Origin: Aquila chrysaetos chrysaetos
Lineage: Eukaryota > Chordata > Aves > Accipitriformes > Accipitridae
Reading direction: 5' to 3'
Assembly: GCF_900496995.4 (NCBI RefSeq)
Contig: NC_044024.1
Coordinates: forward strand, 1,426,001 to 1,490,000
DNA length: 64,000 nt
Part shown: positions 10,971 through 22,530 of the stretch, piece by piece
How the letters are laid out: each line of letters opens with the position of its first letter
Position numbering within the stretch: position 1 is the stretch's first letter
Notes under the pieces: generated by a model
Told to the model about the DNA's origin: nothing
Database searches by the model: none
What the model saw: only the letters and a program-made list of their open reading frames with translations
Position numbers and translations under genes: made by a program

Positions 10971-13900
10971 TTTTGCTGGCATACTATTCCTCCTAACTCT
11001 CCCAGGGTACTCTGCAATTAGATACTTGGAGAAGCCACAACAAATAACCATCTCTTCAGCCTGATTTACTCGGGAAGGGATGAGCTCTGTGTTCTGGGGA
11101 GCAGCGAGCATGCAGGATTTGGCCTTACCCGATCTATTTCTGTGACCTGCCTTTCTCAGGCACCACGCGGGACCCTGTGGAAGGGGATGCATGGGGCCAG
11201 GTTGGCGTTGTCCCTGCGGGAGGTGTCTTGTGCTAGTCCCCATCCCCGTGAGAGCTGCAGCCATGGAGAAAGGGGTGTTGTGCATCCTACAGCACCCAAC
11301 ACGTCTCCCGCGGCCGGGGAGGAGCAGATGCAGCGGGGGCGAGAGCCGCTCAGCTGGTTATTTACAGCCCGTAACTTTGCTCGGTGAAGTTTGCTTCTTT
11401 TTTTTCTGGTTGTTGAGTTATCCGGGAAAGGATCACTGTTTTCTCAAATGTATTCATTATCCAAAATTATTTGGGGCCTAACATAGGGGGGATCTTTCCA
11501 CTGACTTAGCTGGGTTTTGGATTAGGCCCTTAATGAATAATTTCTGCAAATAATTCTTGGCCTGTGTCTTGTTCACAGGCAGTTTACTGCAAGAATTCAA
11601 AAGTCAAGCTGCTTTATTGGCCGTATAGGTCATATGGGATTATTTCCGTTCCCTGAGTAGATGACTCTTAGCACTGGGTCTTCAGTGCACACATTTTGTA
11701 TTAATTCAAAATTTGCTTTCTATGAATATTTTACAAGACTGCCTTAAAATTCACTGTTTCCATGGACATTCCTCCTCGTAACTCATTCTGTTTGCTTGAA
11801 TATTAACTGAAGGCAAACAGAGCAGGGGTGTGCAGGGAGCCTGGCTGAGCGCGCTGGAGGAACGGGCACAGAGACCAGGGGGAAATTCCACTGAGGAGTG
11901 CTTCACAAATGTCAGTGCAGATGAAATAAATAACTGTGCCCACTCTAGGCCCTTGTCTCCACTCCCTCCTGCCTCTGCGATCCGCTGGCTGCCGGTGTTC
12001 ACTCCAGAAGAAAGGAAAGCAATCTGTTTTCACCTGGTAATCTGGGCTGTCCTTCCTCACCAGAACGGAAGGAGTTGTGGTTTGAAACATTAATAAAGCG
12101 TGGAAAATGAGTTACTGGGGAGCGGTGGTCATATTTACCTTGCAAAGCATCTGCGAGCAATCCCGTCCACCCCACGTGCCCCGGAGGACCCTCGCTCCTG
12201 GGACACGTCTGCTGGCAGGGGATGGCTGGGATGACTGGCCGAGCATCTTCTGCTGGCAGCAGAACCCCAGGCAGGATGGTGACTCCCACCCATCTCCCCT
12301 CCACGTCTTTGCTTTCCCCCGGCGAGCACACAAGAGCTGAGCTGAACAAGGAGCTCTTTCTGTCTTGGATTCATTTCCAATGTCCTGCTTATGGACACTC
12401 CTGAAACCAATTTGTGTTTCAGGCCCTTCGCACAGCTCTACCGTGGGGACCAGGGGATGGAAAAGACTGGTGAGGCTGGGACGCGTTGCTGGGAGGCAGC
12501 GGGGAGAGGAACCCCTGCCAAAGCCATCGACTCCTCCTTTGAGCTGTTTCTGCTACCCCAAAAGCAGCATCCTGGGGTCCGAGTTCCCTGCACCAAGCAC
12601 TGACGGTGGAAGACCAGCAGGAATGGAGACTGCTGGTGCAGGCTGGAGGGGGCAGGTAGGACTTGACCCGGGCAGGTTGGTCCTGCTCCAGATCTGGAGC
12701 GAAGAAGAGTCCCGGGGGCATCACGCTGCGGGACCAGGAGGTTTGCACCGTCCCTTCCCCTCCTCTGAGGGAGCCAGAGCTGGAGGGCCGGGTTCAGCTC
12801 CCAGTAAGGGCAAGGGAAAACCAGAATACCCTGGTTGACCTCAACCCCTTCAGTGCCTATTTCCACCAGCGCACACCAAAGGGGAATCTGGCCTGCAGCT
12901 TCCAGGCTGTCAAATCCATCACCTTCCCAAGAAGCCCAGACAAGAAAGCACATGTTTCCTGGCTGTCATGTAGCAAGGAGCTGAGTAACGGGGCGGTCTC
13001 TGCCTGGTGAAATGTGGATTGCATTTGGGCTGAGATTCTAATAGATTCTGATGCGATTTTTTTCCTGATTCGTACCAGGCCATCTGGATTTGTTTCTGTG
13101 AGATGCTGGTTTAATACACTTAAAATTTCCCATTGAGTCTCATGCACCAAAGAGAGGGGGAGGGGGCGAATGAAAAGCAAATTTAATAACAGAAAGACCT
13201 GAAATCTATTAAATATACATTAAAATACATTTGGTTTCCCAGTGGGTGCAAAGTGCCATAACGTTTTACTGGGTTTATGACGCTGGCAGAGGCTCTGAAT
13301 GAAAATGGAGGAGAGAGTCCAGGGTCCCTGCTCAGTAGTTCACGGTGGAGAGACAGAGTCGTCTGCAGTTTGCTAACGCAGCAAAAACGGAAAAGGCTTC
13401 TCGGGTAGATCCACAGAGAGCGTGTTTCACATGTGTTTCCGTTAAGGATGTTCACAAAACCTGAACAGCAAGAGACATTCAGGTTCTCAAATTATTTGGG
13501 ACTCTCGTTTTCCCTCTCGTGCTACAACTTTGGCAGGGCCCCTCCACACAGCCCCCCCACCCCAGCTCCTTCCCACTGCACAGCTCCTCCACAGCCCACG
13601 GATTTGGAGAGCCATGCGGAGAGGCTCCGTGGCTCTGGGCTGCCGCTTTGCCCCAGCAAAGCACCATGTCCAGAGGCAGGGCTGGCTCCCTGAGCTCGGG
13701 CTTTCTCATCCCTAGCACGAGCAGGGAGCAGCCCGGTGCCAGCAGCGCAGGGCAGGACGCCGGGGCTGCTGCAGCCTGATCCCGCTCCCTAACACAGGGC
13801 AAAAAGCACGCAGCATCCCTGCAAGACAGCATCCCAAGCCCTAGGAGTGTCTCAGCTATGTGCAGCACCTTGCATTTTCAGCAGATGAAATCCCCCCGTG

Positions 13901-14576
13901 CATTGCAGCAGGGAGAGCAACGAGCCGCCCCGCGCAGCCGATGCCCACCGGTCCCGTCCCCGCAGCTCCCTGCTTCCCACGGGGGTATAACGCTGCTCGC
14001 GCTCCCACCCCGCTCTGCCAGCACCCGGCCGGCCTCATCGGCAGGTCCGTGGCTGGAGGCACTGCCGGTTTATCCAGACCTGCTGGTCTGGCCGCTCCGT
14101 GGCCCACCCAGTGCTACGGCTCACCGGCCAGGACCAGCTTGGGGGCTTAATTCCTCCCTTAACTGATTTGGGCCCTGGCACTTTCATCCAGAGAGCACTG
14201 GTGCTTACTAAGCAGACTCCTGCCAAGGGGCTGAGATAAACCCCTGGCTCCTTCCAGACAAGACGAGGGGGGTGTCCCAGGTGAACGACCTTCCCCTTGG
14301 CAAAGGCCACCGTGCTATTTGTGTACGGACTCAGCCCTTCTGCATTTCAGGCATTTGCATCGAGCAGAAAGGGCTTTTCTTGGCATAATTCCGCTTTTCT
14401 CAGTCTGGTCCCAGTCCGCACATGGTGAAGCAAGTCATGAGAAAGTAACAGGAGGAAATACATGCACCCGTAACCACCAAGGGCTTCAGAAAAAGGTTTT
14501 GTTTGCACTTATCCAAGGCTCCGGCTGTGCCTGCTTTGATGTAGAGCAGTTCAGAGACGAATTCTGCTCTGCAGCA
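10971..14576. other. Intergenic DNA, no gene recognised
   Basis: AT-rich sections at 11,380-11,800 and 13,010-13,290; GC-rich elsewhere. The phrase CCACTGACTTAGCTGGGTTT followed by TGGATTAGGCCC at about 11,498-11,529 resembles a common phrase of old amniote interspersed repeats, but I cannot define an element. Open frames lack domains. Confidence 0.45.
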
Positions 14577-14645
14577 GTGCGTGCGCGTGACCGGCGAGGG
14601 GTGAGCGTGTGCACGCCTGTTGCACGCCTGTGCGCACACGTGAGC
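14577..14645. repeat. Alternating purine/pyrimidine stretch with an 11-bp tandem repeat
   Basis: GTGCGTGCGCGTGA at the left and CTGTGCGCACACGTGA at the right enclose TGCACGCCTGT twice (14,610-14,620 and 14,621-14,631). The composition favours Z-DNA, and the two ends are partly complementary. Confidence 0.6.
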
Positions 14646-14810
14646 CGTGCCCGCGGCAGGGGACGGGCAGAGATGGATGTGCGGTGGGAACGCACGCGAG
14701 TGGGTGTGCGCACGTGGAACGGGCGCTCGGGTGGGTGCCGGGGGTGGGTTTCCCGGGGGCTGTGGGGAGCCGGAGCCCCGGGCTCTGGCTGGGGGGGCGG
14801 CGGGCAGCAC

Positions 14811-14845
14811 GGCGCGGCATGGCACGGCACGGCGTGGCACGGCGG
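14811..14845. repeat. (GGCAC)n pentanucleotide array
   Basis: Seven consecutive units: GGCGC, GGCAT, GGCAC, GGCAC, GGCGT, GGCAC, GGCGG. The variants differ mainly by C/T and A/G transitions. Confidence 0.85.
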
Positions 14846-15899
14846 GGCTGCGTGTGTTCCTGCACACCCCCCCATGTCAGCGCCAGCGTGCAGCCCCGCT
14901 CCCCGCCAAGCCGGCAGCAGATGTTCAGGGCAGAGCGAGCCAGCGCCCGGCCAACTTTCCATGCTGGGAGGGAGACTCTTTCCTCTGCCAAAGTCAGGAC
15001 GAAGCTTCCCCCAAGATAGGGTTAGCCAGCAATACGGAGATAATGGGAAGATGTTAAGGCAACACAGCTGGCAACCATCAGCACGCTGCTATGTGTCGGC
15101 TGCTGCAGCCCAGCGCTCCATTGTTCTGAAGGGAAGAGAAACACCGACCTCTGGCCGGCGTCAGAGCCAAGCCTGCTCGGTGGGTAGGGAACAGGAACAG
15201 GATGGGCTTCGGAAAGGAGACCAAAACACAGCCCGGATGGGTCACAGATGATTAATCTTGCAGGGAGCCGCTCTCACAGCTCCAACAGCTCCAGGAGACC
15301 CGGCACTAATGAGCCAGTGGGTGAATCCCACCACGCTGACTTTTAACGACAAGCTGGACGACAGCCAGCCCTTCCTCTCCCCCTCCCCGTTCCCACAGCC
15401 ACCCCTACCAAGCCCTGCCGAGCTGTGCTTGGCCCTTATAAATCCCACCTCATTTCAGCACCAAACTTGGGAAACTAGGCAAAAGAGGACAGGATTAGGA
15501 GGGAGTTAAGGGGGTGGACAGGGGTGGCTGGGTTCCCTCTCCTTTCCCCGTCTTGGGCAGCCAAGCCTCGAGCAGAGCTGGTGGTGCAACTCAGCCTGTC
15601 CCGAGCATCCCTGCCTCCAGCTCGGTGGACCCAAAATAGTCAGGTCCCGCGGACCCAGCAGGTGCACATGCATCTGCAGACAAGCCGTCCTGTCCTGCTT
15701 GTGCCTACCCTGGCAGGCAATGCCGCCGAGCGGCAGCGCGGCCCCGCAGCCCGAGCAGCATGCACACGGGCTCGGGAGATGAGCGTCATCCTTGGCTGCA
15801 TCCACAAAAGAGGAGGGAGAAGCGTTGTTACCCGGCCACATGGCACAAGGAGCCCGCTGCAAGGATGCTGCCTTCAGTGCTCTCGTCTGCGCTTCCAAC
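14846..15899. other. Intergenic DNA, no gene recognised
   Basis: GC-rich, non-repetitive, with overlapping open frames of no recognisable content. I see nothing in it beyond base composition. Confidence 0.5.
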
Positions 15900-16385
15900 C
15901 AGAGCAGGAGAACTTGGAATGGGTTCAGAAAAGAGCTGGGAGTGAGTCAAGGCGGTGGAAAATATGCATTACAGTGACAGAGCGAAGAAGCTCCGGCTGT
16001 TTAGTTTATTGAGGAGACCAAGAGGTGGCTTGCTCACGGTCTACAAGCATATGCATGGGGAAGAGATTTCTGATAGCAGACGGCTCTTTAATCTAGCAGG
16101 AAAAGGCATTACAACATCCCTAGTTGGAAGCCGAAACAAGACAAATCCAGATTAGAAATAAGAAGCACATTTTTAGCAGTCAGAGCAATTAAGCATTGGA
16201 ACGAATCCCCAGGGACAGAGCGGGATCTCCATCACTCGAAGTCTTTTAATGGAGACTGAGTATCTTTCTAAAAAATATGTTTCAGCTTGAGCATAAGCGA
16301 TGAGTTTTCTGCCAAGGCAGCGGGCTGTGGAATGCAGGAGGTCAGCCTGGCTGGTCACAGCGGTCCCTCCTGGCCTGAAAATCCA
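15900..16385 (+). mobile_element. Ancient CR1 LINE fragment, 3' end of the reverse-transcriptase frame plus 3' UTR
   Basis: The plus-strand frame at 15,955-16,155 reads KKLRLFSLLRRPRGGLLTVY then KHMHGEE. That is the decayed C-terminal block of CR1 ORF2, typically an LRLFSLEKRR-LRGDLI-VYKYL pattern. Downstream come GCATTGGAACGAATCCCCAG, GATCTCCATCACTCGAAGTC, TTTAATGGAGACTGAG, GAATGCAGGAGGTCAGCCTG and GGTCCCTCCTGGCCTGAAAA, in the order of old amniote CR1 3' ends. It is heavily mutated and inactive. It resembles turtle- and crocodile-type old copies more than young bird CR1, so it was probably inserted before the bird radiation (inference). Confidence 0.8.
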
Positions 16386-16390
16386 TCAGT

Positions 16391-19300
16391 TGTGCTGTAA
16401 TCTTCTGAAATGGGCAAAAAAATAACCCAAGACCAGGCTGGCACATTTATTGCCCTGTGCATTGGGTTTTGCCTGCAGACCCTCAGAGCTGGAGCTCAGT
16501 CCTGCTGCCCAGGGCAGGGCTGCCCACATTGGGAAGGTGAGGACAAGCCAGGGCTGGAGCAACTGGTGCTCCCGGCTGGTGTGATGCTCCTGGGCCACTG
16601 CAGCAGATCTCTTCTTCTTTGCTGTGTCCCCGTGGCCAGCAGCCATGAGAAGTGCTCACGTTGGGGGACAGCCGCTGTCCCCCAGGGCAGATGTCCCTAT
16701 GCACCGTGCTTGGGGGGGGGGGCAAAGAAACCTCCCCCAGGCAGGTCTGAGAGATGTGGACTCATGCCTGGCCCACCTAAGGTGAGGCAAACCCAGATGG
16801 AAAACCTGTTAGGGCTAGAAGAAAGCCAGCTTTGAATGGCTCCCTTTTAAATTAATTTAATTCCATTTTTAATGATTATTTTAAGGCTGCTTTTAGTCCC
16901 TAACAAAAGGAGCTTTAAAGTCTCTACGAGTGGTGACTGTTATAAAAGGGGCAAGGGAAGGTGGGAAGCCCATGGGACTTCGTTAGGAACGCTAATGCTG
17001 ATCGTAAGCCCACCGCTCAGCACGCCTCACGCGCCAGCGTGAGGGAAGCCTGACCATTAGTACAGACCCACCAAAAAACCCCTTTTTCCCGTCCTTGCCC
17101 CCTGGTAGGGCTCAAGGAGAAGATAAAGGCGATACGGTGCGGGCAGACACACAGGCACCGTGCCCGAAGGCAGCGCTCCCACGCTCGGCAGCTGCCCGGC
17201 TTCGGCGGGATCCGGCAAACGCCAAGCTGCCAATCCCACAGCCATTCGGGACCACCGGTGATTCCCCTACACGATGCTAACACTGGCCCATCACAGCTCC
17301 AGCTGGGCGCCGGGTGTCCTTGGCTCTTCCAGCTCCTCCAGGAGCCACGTGTGTTTGGCCATTGGTACCACCACAGCCCTGGGGACTGATGGAGATGCGC
17401 TATTAAGGCCCCATCCAGCAAACCACTGGCGCTTCCCAGTTGTGGGACGATGCCTGCGGCCGGTTACTGGACGTCCCATCACCAGCTGGGACAAGGCTGA
17501 GCCTGGTGGGGACAGCAGCAAGACAGCAGATGTCAAAACACCCCTTCCCAACGGGGTGGGATGCTGGGGGACTTGGGGTTACCTGGTGCTGCGCCTCTGC
17601 ACTTGGTGTAGGTGTGCCACAAGGTCAGGATTAGTCAGTCTACACCACGGCAGGCAGCAGACAGGCAGAAGGACAGGATGACGGCTCTACGGGTGGAAGG
17701 CAATCCAGCAACACCTGCCACTTGCCTAGGGAACCCAAGAGACAGTTATGACCCCATCAGCTAAGAATCTTCAAGCTTTTGATACTTTATTTAATTTAAT
17801 GCTCCTCTCTCTCATCCTTAATTGCGTTTATCGTCATTAAAATATCAACAGAAGAACCTGGCTCCAGCCCAGGCTCACTGGTGCTCGCAGGAAATTTCCC
17901 ATTTATTTGATGGATTTAGCCGATGCCCTGCCACCTGCTCTTGGCTCTGCCCTGCTCTGTTTGCAGAGGGCAAAACTTAGTCAGGGGTGAAGTAATAGCC
18001 AAAAAATAGAAGCAAATACACATGGGCACAGAAATTCAGCCATTCTGGACCAGTTGGAGCAGTGGTGGGGCAGGATGCAACCTGGCATTCGCAAACCTCA
18101 TCCTCACCGGCCGAGGGATTTCTGGTGGCATCAGTCCATCTCTCCGAGCTGCTAATATTCAGTATTCATGGAGCCATTTTTTCTCCTTCAAAAGGAGTAA
18201 TAAATATGAGCTAAGTCTCACAACCACTTTGGCACAACTCAGATTTTACAAATGGCAGAAATTAAAGGCAGAGCGGAAAGTGGCTGATCACGTTGCTGAT
18301 CAAGGCAGGGGCAGAAGGAGAGGCAGGTTAACACCAGCATCCCCCCAATGCCGGCTCCACGGCTCCCTCCTAGCCCGGAGCTGAGAGCCAGCCTGTGCCT
18401 CCTCTCTTCTGCGACCTTCCTTCAGCTGGCTGCCCCTCTCCAGAGGCCGACAAAAGGGCAGCAAGGACCTTCCCCAGCCCAGGAGCCAGAGAGCAATGGG
18501 AAACGGCTGCCTTGCTCTCTCTCTGGAACCCGGGAGAACCTCTGCGTGTGTCTTCATGGTCCCTCAACTTCATCTCACAACCTGTCCCCTCTCCAGCGGA
18601 GGGGAAGAAGGTGCTGAAAAATTAGCAAAGCATCAACCAGCCATGGAGTAAAGGAGGAGAAATTGAGAGGAGTAGTAACTAATACAACATATTAAAGCGT
18701 TATTCAATAAGATGTGGATGCAACTTAAGGTTTCCATTGCTCCTTCAGCACAAGCATGGGGGAGGGTGCAGGTGACTCCCTGCGCATCCTCACCCCGTGA
18801 GGGACGTCGCAAGGGGACCTCAGGCAGGGCTCAGTCTCTGGAGCGGGATACCGTGGCACACTGCAAGGTGGAGAGGAGCAGGGAGGGAGGGATCCCATGG
18901 ATTCACAAGGATGGGATACCGAAGGGCCTGGGAAGGTTGGGAAGGCTGATGCGAATCTGCCAGTGACCATCAGCAGGAGGACACGGGACAGCTCTGCCTG
19001 CCCAAGGACGGGCTGCATGACACCACTGAAGTTACACCAAAAGGTTCCCTCTCAAACTGGGGCACCAGATCTCCAAGGACATGAGTATATAACCGGCTGG
19101 CCAACGTGTGCCTCACTGTGGGGAGACTGGCAGTGGTGGTGGAAAAATCCCGTGTCTCATTTGGGGATGTCCGCAGGGCCTCTGATTCAGGGGATAAGAG
19201 ACACAGAGATAATGCAGAGATTGATAGAAAGATGGCACAGCTTGCCCCTTCCTTCCCTTCGGGTAGGGCTTTGATTTCCTTCAAATTACAAGTCAGCTGC

Positions 19301-21049
19301 TGCCTTCAGTTTTCTTCCCAGAAGAAAGACAATACACGTCTTCAGATTTCAAGCCTCTGCCCAGGGCAGCTCTGTTAACCAGAAAATAGGAGGCATGAAG
19401 CTACTTTGGGCTCCAAAATGGAAGAGAAACCAGACACGTTTGCATGTGAACATTTTTGCTGTCTCTGGAGCAGCAGAAATGCCTCTCCATGGACTTCTGT
19501 GGTTTCATTCTGGGTTTGTGATGAAATATGTGGCACGGGGAGGGGTTCATTAGCAAAGCCCCGGGAAGGTCTTGCAAAGCCCTCAAGTTTCTCCAGCATG
19601 CTCTTTACCACAGGGAGAGCCAAAGAAAACTCCCTGGCCCCAATCCAGGGCTGCCTTTATTGCAGCAGGCTTTGAAACCAGGCAGGGAGGGCCAGAGCTC
19701 CCCGGTGCTGCAGAAAGGCACAGCTCTGCCAGCATCAAGTCCTGCCCCGGTGGGTAAGACACCCATGGAGGATGAGCCACCCGTAGCAAAACCTCCCCGA
19801 CATCTACCAAGGCTGGGGAAGGATGAACTGATGCTCTCAGTATCCAGTCTCTGAAAGACAGAGCCAGACGGATAGACGACAGCTTTCCCTAAGCCCTCAT
19901 CCTTACTCCCTGGCCGGGGGTGACCCCCTCCTGCCCCACCAGCCCTGCGCAGTGCCCTTGCTCATGGGTCACATCTCCAGCCCCACTGCTGGCGGGTGGG
20001 ATACGGGCTGTGCCCCATAACTCATAGACCCTCTGGACGCTTGCGAGATGGTGTTTGTCTTCACTGTGTCTTCAAAGCTCTTTTATCCCTCCTCCGAAAA
20101 GGAAAGCTTTCAGGTTTTTGTACTGGTGATGTTTGTCAGACAAATCCCCTCCAGTGAAGTCCTCTAAGGGAAATCAGACTCTCGTCGCTGGTTCACCTCC
20201 CCGCTCCCCGGGTGCTCTCAGGCGTGCCATCAATTGCTCATGTGTGTGGAAACAACACAGCCCACATCAGAGGCGAGCCCAGCCTCCCAGAGCGCTCAGA
20301 GGAGGCTGCAGGGAGGTGGGATGCTCTCCCACCCCGAGGAGAGGGGACAGAGAGGCTGGGGACGGGCAAGTCACGTGCCTGATGGCATTTTCTGGAGCGC
20401 AGGCAGGACGGAGAGCCAGCAGGGTAGAAATGATCACATTTAAAATACATGGCATGACAGCAGAGGAGCCGGCAAGGCTGCTCCTGGCCACGTCGCCTCT
20501 CAGGCGAGGGGCACTCGCTGGGCTGAGCCCCTGCAAATATCGGGCAGCAAAGGGGAGGGCTCCCGGCTGCGGCGTCTTTTCTTTCCTCCCCAGCCGCCCC
20601 ACCTAATAAATAAAGAAACTTGCTGGTTCAAACAGAGGAAGCTGAAAATTTAAAACGTTGGTTCTGGCACAGATGAACACTTCTTTGGGGAAGAGGCTGA
20701 GCATCGGCTGTTCCCGCTTCAAGCAGAAGACGTACATGTGCTCTTCGATAACTCGGGCCACCTCTCAGCAAGGATGGGCCCATGGAAGAGCTCTCCCTTC
20801 GCAGTCTGGCAGAATAAACCCAGAAAATAAGAGCTGAAGCAGCAAGTAGGTGCCTCCGTGCCTCCTTCTGCAACCCGGAGAGCAAGAGGTGCCCGAAGTG
20901 GAGATGCCAGAGGAGATCAGGGCTCCGGCGAGGGCCTCCGGCCAGCGGCACAGGGCAGGAGAGCTGCGGGGATGGCACAGGGCAGCCCGGGTGGCCGGGG
21001 ACACCCAGCAGACAGCCGCTTGCTGCACAAGCAGATTCAGCCCTCCAGA
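16391..21049. other. Intergenic DNA, no gene recognised
   Basis: Mixed composition. AT-rich islets at 16,840-16,930 (AAATTAATTTAATTCC), 17,755-17,860, 18,150-18,260 and 18,625-18,730. A consensus TATAAAAGG lies at 16,941-16,949 and a G-run at about 16,711-16,721. Open frames are short or low-complexity. Confidence 0.5.
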
Positions 21050-21125
21050 TGGTAGAGAGATAACTAATTACCCACTAATTATTAATCAGTTCCCTGTGAT
21101 TTTATCTTAATTGGGCTTTTTCCTA
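21050..21125. promoter_or_regulatory. Dense homeodomain-site cluster
   Basis: Within about 50 bp: CTAATTA at 21,064-21,070, CTAATTA at 21,075-21,081, ATTAATCA at 21,081-21,088 and CTTAATTG at 21,107-21,114. This is the highest density of paired homeodomain cores in the window, sharply bounded by GC-rich DNA. Confidence 0.4.
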
Positions 21126-22380
21126 TCCAGCCTTCTACAGCATCTCCCCGGTTTTGAGCGAGCGGCGCTGAGCCGCGGTCCCCTGGCTGCTGGGGTCACC
21201 CGTGCCCCGTCTGCGCGCTCCCCGATGCGGGGCGGCGAGGGGGGGCAGGGGGGCAGCCCTGGAAAGCACTGGGAGCTCTCAGAGTCGTTTATGGGAGCGC
21301 AGCACCTCGGGGCATCGCCCGCCAGCTTTGTTTGCCTATAAAAAGCCTGAGCACTTATGGTGCAGTATGAATAATAAATACGTAAGAATAATCGATAACA
21401 GGAGAATAGCTAGGTTGGGGCTGCCAGGGGCATGCGGCAGCATCGCGCCTCTCCTCCTCTCCGTGCCTTTCCCCCACCAAGGCAAGGCAGGACTTTGCCT
21501 CACCATCCGCAGCGGAGCTGACACCGCTCCACCACCCTGTGTCTGTTTGCAGTCTCCCCCTCGCCAGACCCCCCCAGCCCCCCCGACCCCCAGGGTCCCA
21601 GCTGGGACAGGCTGAGCCGAGGAGCCCCTCTCCAGCCCGGCACGCAGTGGCTGTCCCAGCAGACCTGCTGCTCTCTTCCCAGCTCCGGCCATCCCTGGTG
21701 GGAGCAGACAGCCCGAGCCCGGCGAGCGGCATCGCTGCCCTGGCTCCCTGGCCCTGACCCGGAAAACTCAACCGCATCCGCACCGACCGAGAAGGGAAGA
21801 GAAACAAACCGTGGACCGTTCCTCGGATTTCCTCCCAGGAAAGGAACTATTGCAGCAATTAGCACACACAGACTGTAATCATCCCTTGCAATAATTGCGG
21901 GAGGGAAAGAGGTTGGAGAAGGTAGGTGCTGAGAGCGCTGGGCTGGGGGGGCTGCCCCATGCCGGAGGGGTTTGTCCCAGTAGCCAGAAGGGACGGCGGG
22001 GCTGGGAAGAGGAGCGTTGGCATCCGGAAAATATAGTTTGTGTTCAGTCCTGCCACCGCCTCCGGGCACAACCGAGCAGCACAGGAGGGTGAAGCATCGC
22101 ACTGCGGCATTTCTGGGCTGGTAAAGGGTGGCAAGTTTTCCCTTAGGCCCTCCCAAACAAATGCAGCCCGGCACTGCCAGCACCCTGCGGGCGATGCCAG
22201 CCCCAGGGCACCGCAGGCAGCGCCCGGCTGCTGGGATCTGCCCAGCCTGGGCTCTGACTTACGGGCAAGAGCTCCACGGCAGCACTGAGATGTGCAGGCA
22301 CCCCACGGGGCTGAGCTGGGGTCCCTGTCGGGACCCCCGTGTGCGGTGGCGAGGTGGGGAGAGCTTGGGGACAGCAGGAA

Positions 22381-22530
22381 TCCCTGGGAAAATTTTTACA
22401 TGATTTATTCATATTACAGGTATTTCGGTGCGTTGGCTGTAATTAAAGTTCAACATCTGAAGCAAAATAAGAGCAAAAAATCTTCCAACCACTTTAAAGA
22501 GAGACTTTGAGAGAGGAAAGCAATAAAACA
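22381..22530. promoter_or_regulatory. AT-rich islet next to a TCF/LEF-type site
   Basis: 150 bp with TTTATTCATATTACAGG, GCTGTAATTAAAG and A-rich sequence. A perfect ATCAAAG lies 60 bp further right, and CTTTGAG occurs inside at 22,505-22,511. Confidence 0.25.

Noticed and set aside
15955..16155. Small plus-strand gene
   Set aside because: The peptide is the decayed end of CR1 reverse transcriptase, not a host gene.
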